Under the pieces are notes generated by a model. It saw only the letters and a program-made list of their open reading frames with translations, was not told the DNA's origin and ran no database searches. From Dermacentor variabilis (Eukaryota > Arthropoda > Arachnida > Ixodida > Ixodidae): 64,000 nucleotides of DNA. Position 1 is the first letter of the stretch, and every line of letters starts with the position of its first letter. The position numbers were made by a program, and so were the translations under genes. Of the stretch, positions 1 to 10,638 are shown piece after piece. Location: contig NC_134568.1 of NCBI RefSeq assembly GCF_050947875.1, positions 207,602,352 to 207,666,351 of the forward strand, written 5' to 3'.

Positions 1-1475
1 TGAGGTAGAGATATCATGGGAGGGGGAAACTACAAAACCAGCTAAAATAAGAAGTAGTCTCAGGCAGGGCTGTCCATTGTCGCCACTGCTTTTTATGATT
101 TATATGAGCCAAATGGAAAAGAGGCTAGAACAGAGCACAATAGGAACCGACATAAGCTATATGCTGGAAGGGCAGAAGGTAGCTCAAGTACTAGCCGGAG
201 TGATGTATGCAGATGATATTGTACTGCTTGCTGACACCCGAGTAGGGCTACAGCAACTAATGAGGATATGTGGAGAGGAGGGAGAAAAATTGGGACTGCA
301 ATTCAGTAGAGAGAAGTCTGGGATAATAGTATATAATGAAGAAAGGGGGGAACCATTGGAAATACAAGGCACTAAGATTGATCATGTTGAAAAATACAAG
401 TATTTGGGCATATGGCTAAATGAGGGCAAAAAATACTTGGAAGAACATTAAAAAATTACGATTGAAAAAGTGAAAAGGAACTCAGCTGTAATGAAACACA
501 AGGCACTGTGGAACTATAATAGGTACGAGGTGGTTAGAGGGGTATGGAAAGGGGTTATGGTACCTGGCCTCAAATTCGGATATTCAGTACTTTGCATGAA
601 ATCGGAAGTTCAGGCATGCATGGAAACAAGACAGAGAAGTGTAGGCAGGTTGGCCTTAGGAGCGCACGGGAACACCCCTAATGAGAGAGTGCAGGGGGAC
701 ATAAGATGGACGTTATTCGAAGGTAGAGAGACAATCAGTAAGCTAAAATATGAACAGAGACTCAAAGCACTGGGGAAAGAAAGGTGGGCGTGAAAAGTTT
801 GAACACAAAGTGGACACTCAGAACTAGGAAGCTGAAGATTAGATACCTACAGCCGAGGGAGGGGGTCCAACGTGGTTCTAGTGTGGGAAAGAAGGTGAAG
901 GAGACGGAAAGAAAAAGGTGGGAAGAAAGAATGCTCGGAAAGCCAGTGCTAGCTATGTATAGGACACAAAAACAGGAGATAAAGAGTGAACTCTTATTTG
1001 ATAACTCGCGGGGCAGCTCACTATTATTCGAAGCTGGGACGGGGGTTTTGAGAACGAAAACATACAGGGCTAAATTTGAAGACGTGGACCTTTTATGCGC
1101 AGCTTGCGGAGCCGAAACTGAGACCACAGAGCATATAGTGCCGAGATGCACAGACCTTTGCCCGACTCTGGCTGAGGGAACAGTGACAGCTATGGTAGGG
1201 GCATTAGGTTTTTCCAGGGAATGAGGGCAAATAGACGAGAAAAGAGTAGCAGTAACGAAGGGGAGGCTAGAGGATTGGTGGAGGAAGTCAAGGGAGAGAT
1301 AATACCATAAATCGGGGAGCTAATGTTTTCTATACCATTTCAGATATCTATTTTGTTGGGAAGAGGGGAGTGAAAACTAGTTTAAGGAGAAGGGGATATA
1401 AAGGAAAAAAAGGAGGGGGGGCAAAAGGCTAAGTGGCGCCCCTTACAAAGGGTGTAGCCGCCATCCATCCACACA
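1..1475 (+). mobile_element. 3' part of a non-LTR retrotransposon (LINE), decayed
   Basis: The window opens inside a reverse transcriptase. The motif QGCPLSPLLF is at about 65-95 and the catalytic YADDIVLLAD at about 207-236, followed by a KYLGIWLNEG block at about 400-430. Reading continues through a stop at 449 into a thumb-like region (470-793) and, after further frame breaks, into a Cys/His knuckle (CAACGAETETTEHIV, about 1096-1140) of the kind found at the C-terminus of many LINE proteins. The 3' untranslated part runs to about 1475 and ends in a GC-rich segment with CCATCCATCC. The 5' part is cut by the window edge. Several stops and frame changes show that it is dead. The clade is not resolved from sequence alone. 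Confidence 0.8.
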
Positions 1476-3632
1476 ATGTTGTTTTGAAGTACGCTGCTGT
1501 ATTACATCATGACTAACCTATATAGGTCCTAACAAACTACTAGTAGCTTTTGCGCATGTTAATTACAATATATTTTATTTATAGATATTTTAAGTACCTT
1601 CAGAAAGGCATTGGGTAAAAGGGGAATACACTTACACCAACATAAAGCAAACATTATTCAATGCAGAAAAAAAAAGCATCATGTAAAAAGCTTTATTAAC
1701 ACAACACAATACAAGCACACAACATCAAACTAAAAACAGGAAAAAGTATGCACTGAAAGATACTAGTAAATATTTATTGAACATTATTGAACTACAGAGT
1801 AAGCATACAAATGCAAAAATTACTATATCAATTGCTGAATCACCACAATGCCAAATAGAAAAGAGGAAAGCTAGGCAGACAACAATTAAACTCTGCCATC
1901 TATGATAAGCTACTACTTCAGACAATGAATGGTATGTGAACCCACTCATTATTTGTTCAGGAAAATAAATAAACATAAGTACAGACTATAGATACTGCAA
2001 CATCAATGAATAAGGACATAGAAAGGTACAGGAAAAAATAACGGCACAAGAAGGCGCAAATGGTTGAGACGGCAAAATATTCGAGGCAGAGCTGAAAAAC
2101 TGCCTGGGACATACCCTACAAAAATTTTTCGCTACACTTGAAAGGAGAGGCAATGCACACATTGATCTTGTGTGGTCTGCCTTCTACAGCTGTCTCCATA
2201 GGCGGCAAAGCCCTTGGCTAACAGCGTCACCTAAGGGCAGCCGGAACGTGCGCCGGGATTGCACTTTTTTGTTGGGAAGCACGTCAAGGATGGCCGAAGG
2301 AAAACCTGGCAACGTGCGCACTCTTGAATTTCATTGTGCAAAACAAATACTGTGTTCAGCTAGCAGAATTGTTATCAAGTGGCTTGTCTGCTCCTAGCAT
2401 TTTGTGCTACCATTTCTAAACCCTCCCTCCCCCCCACGTCTTCTTTCGGTGCTCCAGACAGACAGGTACTTCTTACGTGATTTGTACCCACTCTTGCAGT
2501 TGTGTACAAAGCGGTGACTTTGTTGTTGGCTTATTGAATATCTTTATTACAGCATCTGAAGTATTTGCGCAAGCTGTGGAAGGGAAACAATTGCAATTGA
2601 GAATTTCAGTCCGGATCGGGCTCGGTTGCAATTGAAAGTGGTCATGTGTCACTGGGTAGCCTTTGAACGACAGGGTGTATTAAGCATTACTGCAGCTATA
2701 AAAATTTTAAAAGACCTGCTTGGTTCTGTGCCAGGTGGAGCTTGATCAAAACAGGAACCACATAACATCCATTTGCAATGCTTTGACTGCATGAAATTAG
2801 TGCGAGACCTTAGTCCTTTATCAGCCATTACCTTGTGATATTTCATGCACTGTTGAATTTAAAACTTGCCTTCAGCAGATAGAACTTGACTGTTATATCT
2901 GATCTATGATCAACATTTCATTTTTGCTTTGTGCTGGTGCAAAAGTTGATATTCATTGTATGTGGCAAGGTCTTTTTATACGGCAAGCTGTGAAACATCA
3001 CTATGTCATGAAAGTACTACAATCAGTTTCCGTGCAGCGAAAAGACGCCTAGTGTGAGGTGTATGGACTATGTAGCATATTTACAGCAAGCAGCAGTAGC
3101 CCAAATTTTGTTGGAAGATGAATATATTGGGGTAAAGTGTTTTTACTGATGTAGATCAGCAACAGAATGCATTGTCTAAGAATAGGATTTTTCACTTTAC
3201 TGGCATATGCAGTCACCACTGCATATGCCAGTTAATCATTAGCCACTGGCTGCACATTTTGCAAAAGCTGAAGCAATTTTTTTCTGAGAGTAGGTGCACT
3301 AATTCTTTGATGTATGTCACCATTTGCAAAGGCTGCAAAGGTTGATTTTGATACCTATTTGCATTGTCTGATGACTACCTTTCTGTCCGAACTTCAGTCA
3401 TTTGAAAATCTGTGGGGGCCTTTACCAGCTATGTCACATGTAGCAGACAACAGTACATTTTTCTGTCCTTGCAAGAAAATCCAACCCACAAGAACTCCAC
3501 GATATCACTAGGGCTGCTTGTAAGTTCTTTTTAAAGAACTGAATAAAACACAAATTTAATGGTACCAAGTCAAATAAAAAATAAAATACGTAATACTAAG
3601 GAAAACACGGGGAATGCTGGAGATGGAAATTC
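1476..3632. other. No gene recognised; A/T-rich intergenic or intronic DNA
   Basis: I see no supported coding region, RNA gene or complete repeat here. The short open frames (for example 2170-2397) lack recognisable motifs. The stretch includes simple A/T-rich patches. Confidence 0.5.
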
Positions 3633-3908
3633 AAGACGATGGAGCAAAACGTGAACAAGGTGAATGCAGGAGCCAACGTTTCGACAAGTGGACTTGTCTT
3701 CTTCAAGGCGACATACGCTTTCCTCGCCACAGTATATATAGGTGGGGTTCTCTCCAATTAGTGCTACGTGTGACAAGGAAAGCAGAGGGCGCTCACCTTG
3801 TTCTTTCATCTTTGAACAAGGTGAATGCAGGAGCCAACGTTTCGACAAGTCCACTTGTCGAAACGTTGGCTCCTGCATTCACCTTGTTCACGTTTTGCTC
3901 ATCGTCTT
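3633..3908. repeat. Foldback element with long inverted ends and a central palindrome
   Basis: The stretch starts AAGACGATGGAGCAAAACGTG and ends with the near inverse CACGTTTTGCTCATCGTCTT. The end segments (about 3633-3698 and 3851-3908) are inverted copies of each other over about 57 bp. A third copy, in direct orientation to the first, lies at 3813-3850. It abuts the inverted right end to make a palindrome with 38-bp arms around a 2-bp spacer (3813-3850 and 3853-3890). The open frames on both strands are by-products of this symmetry. The terminal sequence resembles tick repeat ends I associate with Penelope-like elements, but that assignment is only a suspicion. Confidence 0.75.
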
Positions 3909-5149
3909 AATACTAGAAGTAATTTCTAATGGTTACCGCTACTAAAATGGCTGCAATTGTGTTACTTTGAAATTATGTTTTTTAAATATGTGGTTTCTGA
4001 AACTTTTGAAGGAACACATAAGTACTGATAAAGTGTGTTCTCATGCAAAGCTGAATTGTCAGCTTTGGACCCTCCAAGCGTGAATCTGAAATTCGGGTGC
4101 GGTTGATGGTGGGCCACCAATGTGGCAGTTGCTGTTGGCATTGGAATTACGGGCAGGACATATTTTTATTAAGCTTTGTCTTTGTGTTCTCTTATATCAG
4201 TCCTCTGGAAGCTAAACTGTAGCCACAATTTTGTTCACTCCCTTTATAATAAAGTCCTTCCAGACCATTTTTGGTCAATCGCTTTAGCACTGCTAACATG
4301 CCCTTCAGTTCGTTTCTGTTAAGGTTCCCAAGTACCACCGCACACTTGCCACTTCTCACTCAAAGATTTCAGCCTAGGCTGGAAGTGGCAGCATATTCTT
4401 CCAACTGAATCTTATCTCAACTGGAAGTACCTTTAGTTTCAAAAAGTTAATCAGAAGACAATGGCTACGCATCAAGAAATAGTACCACTAGAAAATTAGA
4501 CGTCATAGTTAGATCCACTGTTAAGCTTTAATCCTACCCTTTTACAAGAGGATATATGTAAGTGTATAAAGCAAGCAGACAATGAAGCTAAGTAAAGCAT
4601 AGGGGCAATTACTTTTCTTTTTAATTCACCAGTTGGTATAAATAGGTAGTAGGTATAAGTATAGATAAGGGTCCAATTTATATAAAATTGGTATCTTAAT
4701 AAAGAGAGATGAAAGTAGAAGAATAGATGAATTTGCCACAGAGGACACATGGTGCTTTAGCACTTCAGCTAGGTTATGTACATGTGTAACCTGGTCCCAA
4801 GAGCCAGTGCCACTTGCAGTCATAATGGCGGATGTGGAACAGCCATTAATGCATCTACACCATGTAGTGTATGATATTAATAGCAGACAAGTGGCCAATA
4901 AACCCTCATATGTCATCTCATACCACACAGGCTGCCAGAGTTGAAAAGCAGTGAGCGACTAGAATCGCAGAAACTGAGTGGTTTAATTTTTAGCCAAGTA
5001 ACAACCATGTGTATGCAAGCCAAGAAAAGCATTTTAAAAAATTAACTCTCATTTTTCTTTCTTTTTAAAAATTCAAGTGCCATTATTCGTGTATACGTAA
5101 GTGTGTAATAATCTTGTTATTTTTATAAACGAGAACCGAAATAATTTAG
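3909..5149. other. No gene recognised; noncoding spacer
   Basis: No open frame here has recognisable domains and no repeat end is clear. The sequence is A/T-rich. Confidence 0.45.
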
Positions 5150-5203
5150 TGAAAGACAATCAAAGGCCTTAGTAAGAATAGAAGAACTGATGACGCTTAT
5201 ACA

Positions 5204-5800
5204 TTGTTGAATAACGGACATGACCTCTGCTATAGAGGTCTCCCAGATAACAAGCAATACAGGGTAGGATTCCTAATCCATAAGGACATAGCGGGCAACA
5301 TTGACGCCTTAATGGATAGCATTAATGAGAGGGTAGCTGTAGTCATAATCAAACTTAATAAGAGGTACAGATTAAAGGTAGTACAAGTCTACGCTCCAAC
5401 ATCCAGTCACAATGTTGACGAAGTAGATCAGTTTTATGAAGATGTTGAATTAGTGATGAGAAAAGTGCAAACTAAGTATACTGTAGTAATGAGTGACTTT
5501 AATGCAAAAGTGGGGAAAAAGCAGGCTGGTGAACAAGCAATTGGCAACTATGGCGTCGATTCTAGGAACACTAGAGGAGAGATGCTGGTAGATTCGCAGA
5601 AAGGAATAAGCTTCGAATAATGAATGCCTTTTTTAGGAAGCGTAACAACAGAAAGTGGACCTGGAAAAGCCCTAATGGTGAAACAAGAAATGAAATTGAC
5701 TTCATACCTTCTGCTGATCCCAGCATAGTGCAGGATGTAGAAGTGATAGGTTCATACCTTCTGCCGATCCCAGCATAGTGCAGGATGTAGAAGTGATAGG
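5204..5800 (+). pseudogene. RTE LINE endonuclease domain, broken
   Basis: The frame carries the apurinic-like endonuclease features of RTE proteins: a VQVYAPTS block at about 5380-5405, a DFNAKVG catalytic block at about 5495-5518, and RNTRGE at about 5560-5580. After a stop at 5618 another frame continues with the RKWTWKSPNGETRNEIDFI segment (5650-5710), which matches the family's conserved end. Known function of the family: it nicks target DNA to prime reverse transcription. The frame changes and a 50-bp tandem duplication at the end (5701-5800) inactivate it. Confidence 0.8.
5701..5800 (+). repeat. 50-bp direct tandem duplication, two copies
   Basis: Positions 5701-5750 and 5751-5800 are the same sequence with one T/C difference (CTGCTGATCC versus CTGCCGATCC). 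Fifty bases is not a multiple of three, so the duplication shifts the reading frame of the LINE endonuclease end. Confidence 0.9.
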
Positions 5801-6179
5801 TAGGGTAAAGTGCAGTCATCATAGGTTAGCGAGGGCTAGGATTCACCTCAATTTAAAGAGAGAAAGAGCAAAATTGGTCAAGAAGAAACAAGTCAACCTA
5901 GAGGCAGCAAGGGTAAAAGCAGAAAAATTTAGGCTGGTACTTGCAAACAAATATGCAGCCTTAGAACAGAGAGATGATGATGACATAGAGCTAATAAATG
6001 AAACCGTAACTAGGCTGGCTTCAGGGGCAGCAATTGAAGTGGGAGGCAAGGCACCAAGGTAACCAGTAGGCACTCTCCCAAGTAACAAAGGACCAAATAA
6101 AGAAACAACAAAGAATGAAAGTGTCCAACTCAAGAGAAAAAGATAGAATTTGCGAAACTGTCAAAACTCATCAAGGCGA

Positions 6180-8043
6180 AAATAAGTGATATTCAAAACT
6201 ATAACGTGAGAAAGACTGAAGAAGCTGTAAATAATGGACACAGCCTGAAATCAGTGAGAAAGAAACTTGGCATAGGACAAACCAAGATATATGCACTGAA
6301 AGATAAGCAGGGTAATATCGGCAATCTCGAAGACATAGTAAAAGCAGCGGAAGAATTCAATACTGACCTGTACAGTACCCAGAGGAGTCGGGATACCTCC
6401 ATCATCATAAACAGTAATGAAGAGGATACAAAAACTCCACCTATAACTAGCGATCAGGTCAGAATGGCCTTGCAAGACATGAAACAAGGAAGTGCGGCAG
6501 GAGAAGATGGAATAACAGTAGAACTAATCAAAGGTGGAGGAGACCTAATGTTTGCAAAACTAGCAGCTCGTTATAAGAAGTGTTGATCGACTGCAAGGGT
6601 CCCAGAAAACTGGAAGAATGCAAACATTGTACTAATCCACAAAAAGGGAGACATTAAAGAATTAAAAAAACTATAGGCCCATTAGCTCACTTCCTGTATT
6701 ATAAAAAATATTTTCCAAAATAGCCTCCAATAGAATAAGGGCAACACTGGACTTTAGTCAACCAAGGGAACAGGCTGGCTTCAGGAAGGGATACTTTACA
6801 ATGGATCACATCCATGTCATTAATCAGGTTATTGAGAAATCCGCAGAGTACAATCAGCCTCTCTATATGGCTTTCATAGATTATAAAAAGGCATTTGATT
6901 CAGTAGAGATACCAGCAGTCATAGAGGCATTACGTAATCAAGAAGTACAGAACACTTACGTAAATACCTTGCAAAATATCTACAGAGGTTCCAATGATGC
7001 CTTAATTATACACAAGAAAAGCAGGAAGCTACCTATAAAGAAAGGGAGACATATCTCCAATGCTATTCACTGCGTGCTTGGAAGAAGTATTTACGCTATT
7101 AAACTGAGAAGGCTTAGGAGTAAGGATCAACCGCGAATATCTCGGCAACCTTCGGTTTGCCGATGACGTTCTATTCAGCAACAATGCAGATGAGTTACAG
7201 CAAATGATTGAGGACCATAACAGAGGAGGTTGAAGATTAATATGCAGAAGACAAAGATAATGATAAATAAACGGGCAAAGGAAAAAGAGTTCGAGATCAC
7301 AAGTCAGCCTCTGGAGTCTGTGAAGGAGTACATTTACCTAGGTCAATTAATCACAGGGAACCCTGATCATGAGAAGGATATTCATAGAAGAATAAAAATG
7401 GACCTAACGTTACAGCGCAAACACCCCTAAGACAATCCACAAAAAGAAAGACACGACACACACTGGCGCCAGTGTGTGTCGTGTCTTTCTTTTTGTGGAT
7501 CGTCTTAGGTGTTTGCGCTGTAACGTTAAGTTCAGAATTATATACCAACTAGGCCCAAATGAAGTGTTAATAAAAATGGGTTGGATCGCATACGGCAGAC
7601 ATTGTCACCTCCTGACTGGAAGCTTACCATTATCATTGAAAAGGAAGGTGTACAATCAATGCTGACATATCGGGCAGAGACTTGGAGACTGACAAAGAAG
7701 CTTGAGAACAAGTTAAGGACCGTGCAAAGAGCGATGGAATGAAGATTGCTAGGCATAACGTTAAGAGACAGAAAGAGAGCGGTTTGGATCAGAGAGCAAA
7801 TGGGTATAGACGACATTTGACATCAGTGGAGCTGGGCAGATCATATAATGCACTGGTTAGATAACCATTGGACCATTAGGGTTACAGAATGGATACCAAA
7901 AGAAGGGAAACGCAGCCAAGGACGGCAGAAGACTAGGTGGAGCGATGAAATTAGGAAATTCATGGGCGCTAGTTGGAATCGGTTGGCGCAGGACAGCGGT
8001 AATTGGAGATCGCAGGGAGAGGCCTTAGTCCTGCAGTGGACAT
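6180..8043 (+). pseudogene. RTE LINE reverse transcriptase, broken and interrupted
   Basis: An open frame at 6206-6586 carries the fingers region (KQGSAAGEDGITVELIK). After stops, 6801-7166 carries MAFIDYKKAFDSV, the RT active-site A block. The FADDV block is reached only by changing frame near 7155-7170. The segment INMQKTKIM ... YIYLGQLI follows at 7230-7430. Then a palindrome (7405-7528) interrupts, and the C-terminal part resumes at 7529 with MGWIAYG, LKRKVYNQC, an ETW-L block at 7678-7695, and WIPKEGKRSQGRQKTRW near 7890-7945. The order and spacing fit the RTE clade. No intact protein can be made. Confidence 0.8.
7405..7528. repeat. 124-bp near-perfect palindrome inside the RTE LINE
   Basis: The centre is the GGCGCC at 7465-7470 (axis between 7467 and 7468). 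The left arm 7405-7467 and right arm 7468-7528 are inverse copies except for a 2-nt length difference (ACCCCT versus ACCT) and one A/G mismatch. The arms begin TAACGTTACAGCGCAAACAC. LINE sequence is recognisable on both sides, so this is an insertion or rearrangement. It could form a cruciform or long hairpin. Confidence 0.9.
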
Positions 8044-8072
8044 AAAACAGGCTGATGATGATGAGGATGAAT

Positions 8073-8974
8073 CACTCTTATGGGAGCTGAGCCACATTGA
8101 CCACGAGTGGTGCTAACACTCCTAGGGCCAGGTCACACATGTACAATTGGCACCAAAAGTTTACGAGGTGCGACTTCCTTGAAAAAGAAATTGTGCTCAG
8201 TTCAGATATGCAGACTCTAGATTAATGGAACAGTGCATTAATTGCGCATACTGCTGCATACTGCAAGTCAGAGTGTCAGATTATCTTGCTGTTAGCACGT
8301 TTCTGAACCGCAGTGCCAAGCAGCAGTATTTTAACCCTCTGGCCACCAGTTGCCTGTGCTAATCTTTTTTAAAGCGAAGCTTTCTTTGCCTCTTCCTTTG
8401 ACTTTTGCCCTGCTGCTGCTGCTGTTGTCTTGCACACTACGTCGAGGGTGGTTCAGAGCATATATATAGTACATGGCAAGAGCATGGCAGAAAGGAAAGT
8501 AGTTGTAAGACACTCGTTTGGTATTCCATTGCGTTTCATGTGCACAATGCCCGTTGGAGCTCCCTGGTTGTCGTCACATTATCCACTTGACAGCTGTAAT
8601 TATCCATGGCCCCCCTCGAAAGCATTGCAGAAACTGCAGCACTTACCTTTCTACTAGCGTGCAAGTCCAAAGGGGACGTAGGTAGAATTGTAGAGAGGAG
8701 CGGGAGAGGAAGCAGAGAATGGGTAGAACGGACGCAGTCTGGAAACGAGTGAATAACGGCCTTGCCACTCTTGCAGTTAGGGGAAGAGGGAAAAGACAAG
8801 AAAAGGCAAGGAAACAGCAGTTGCGGGCAAACTGAAGTTATGGTATGACACATTTCTGCTATTTCTGAAAAATAAATAACATGCAAATTTGTCAAGCGAA
8901 TGATCGGATGGAGCGTCACTGAACGGAATGAACGGATGGAGGGCATCACTAAAACACCGGAGGGTCTATGCAAC
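8073..8974. other. No gene; short CTG run and tick-repeat-like pieces
   Basis: A (CTG)4 run lies near 8410-8424. A piece reading AAAGCGAAGCTTTCTTTGCC near 8371-8390 resembles a tick interspersed repeat; a similar piece occurs near 26617. No coding region is supported. Confidence 0.4.
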
Positions 8975-9205
8975 ACTAGCAAGTGGTCACACGGCTACGG
9001 CATTGCTCGAGGTTGCAGGTTCAATCCCAACCGTGGCAGCTGCATTTTGACGGGAGCTAAATACAAAAACACTAGTGCACTTAGATTTTGGTGCACATTA
9101 AAGAACACCAGGGTTTCAAAATTAATACGGAGTCCGCCACTATGACGTGCCTGATAATCCGATCGTGGTTTTGGCACGTACTACCCCATAATTCAAATCA
9201 AGTTT
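8975..9205 (+). mobile_element. tRNA-derived SINE (tick type)
   Basis: A tRNA-like head is followed by a body I recognise from hard-tick genomes. The B-box-like segment is GGTTCAATCCC (about 9018-9028). The body includes ATTTTGGTGCACATTAAAGA near 9090 and ends with CGTGGTTTTGGCACGTACTA near 9163. Such SINEs are transcribed by RNA polymerase III from internal A/B boxes and moved by LINE machinery. A 3' fragment of the same family is at about 26790-26836. It is diverged and has no intact tRNA fold. Confidence 0.75.
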
Positions 9206-10638
9206 AACACTTACGTTGCAATGCGACATGCTGGGTGAGGCAATGAAAATGCTCGACCTTCTCAGAGATTATGAACAATGGCGCACAACACCACCTCAAG
9301 CAAATACATCTCCCTGTGTGTTCTGTGTACTATGCAGACAAACAGCAGTGGTGCACACAAGGATACTTTTAACATCCAACTCACAACTCTCACATTAGAC
9401 TAAACGCTAAAGAAATTAAATATTTGCAGTCAACATTACTGCTAATTATCGCCAATCAAAGCAAATAGCATAGAAAGCTTTGCTTACATCGATTCCCAGT
9501 GCATGGGATCCACACTTTTTTTTTTACAACTATACAATAGACATGCAAGTTTTTGTGGAAGGTTGTACCTTTCCGTCACATGACAGCTATTCTCAATTGC
9601 TTATTTTGTTAAAGCATGCAAGTAAGTCTCTCCAATGGCCCCTGAGTAACTGAAATCACAAGCTGCTACTCTGTTGGTGGTATAAGGCTTTCATGCTTTC
9701 CTACAATTATCGATAAATTGTAGTGTTGGATTCATGGTGTTCAAGAATGACAAACTTTGGAGCAGTGACATCCCAGGAAGCTGTTTTTTGTCTAGAATAA
9801 GCACTGCAGAAGCTTACAGTAATAGGTCTAGACATAATGAGGCATACAAATGCTGTACAGGGCAGAAAAACAAATTTATATGATTTCCATTGGTCACTGG
9901 TTTCTGCTCCACTCTGCTGCAATTCAGGAGCGTGTTGATGGCTTTTTGCCTCAAATTCTTTTTCCACACCAATGTATGTTACCTACATTTCGGGGTGCAT
10001 AGTTTGAAAGTGCGAAACAGGATGAGCGAATTCATTGTGCTATTCTGGATTTCAATTCGCTCATCCTGTCGTTAACTTGCCTCATGTCTGTTTTTTCATG
10101 CTGTATATATACCATGAACTCTTACGAACATGGCCAAGTTTCCATGCTGTTGAACAATTCAAGGAATGAATAGGGATAGTAGGATATTGAATTTGTTAGT
10201 CTACAGTTCTAAATATTTGCACGCCTCTCTTGGACGTAAGGAGTACAAAATCGTGAGCGAGCTGCTGCATCACTGTTGTTAAATGCACTAGAAAACAGGT
10301 GTGGGCATAAGGTGAAAAAAAAAAAAAGAAAACAGTACTTATGACTGATTTGTTTCTATTCCTAGGAATAGCTTTTGCACAATTGATAAAACCTTCACAA
10401 TGTAAAAGGTAAATTGTCATAGCACCTGCTGCTCTCATCTTTACATCGCTTTCTGATTGTAAACTACTTGGCAGAGTGTGTTTGCTCCTCCATAGACTGC
10501 ATGCTATTTTGCATGATGAACGTCCACAAAGGCTGTCAAACAGCCTGTCAGTCAGGGGCTAGATGGTCTTTGCAGAAAGCCATACACAATGCCATGTGTG
10601 TTTCAAATGCAACACTACTACTACCTGTTTATGTGCAG
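9206..10638. other. Noncoding stretch upstream of the giant exon
   Basis: No domain-bearing frame is seen. It contains the 16-bp hairpin at 10017-10069 and an A-run near 10315-10327. The last part (about 10610-10638) is pyrimidine-rich and ends TTTATGTGCAG, a plausible 3' splice site for the giant exon. A promoter cannot be excluded but no TATA/Inr arrangement stands out. Confidence 0.4.
10017..10069. repeat. Perfect 16-bp inverted repeat with 21-nt loop
   Basis: The arm ACAGGATGAGCGAATT at 10017-10032 is matched exactly by its inverse at 10054-10069. Confidence 0.9.

Larger units (their letters stand above)
5150..8072 (+). mobile_element. RTE-type LINE, 5' truncated and decayed
   Basis: Domains appear in RTE order: an APE-type endonuclease (5204-5800), a linker, reverse transcriptase (about 6200-7410) and the C-terminal segment after a palindrome insertion (7529-8043). 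The 3' end has the TGATGATGATGA microsatellite typical of RTE elements (about 8050-8070). Stops and frameshifts occur throughout. A 3' fragment of the same family lies at 33862-34775. The start is set where recognisable endonuclease sequence begins; the true 5' end is missing. Confidence 0.85.

Noticed and set aside
3570..3945. Overlapping open frames on both strands around 3570-3945
   Set aside because: They arise from the inverted and direct repeat copies of the foldback element, which read open in several frames.
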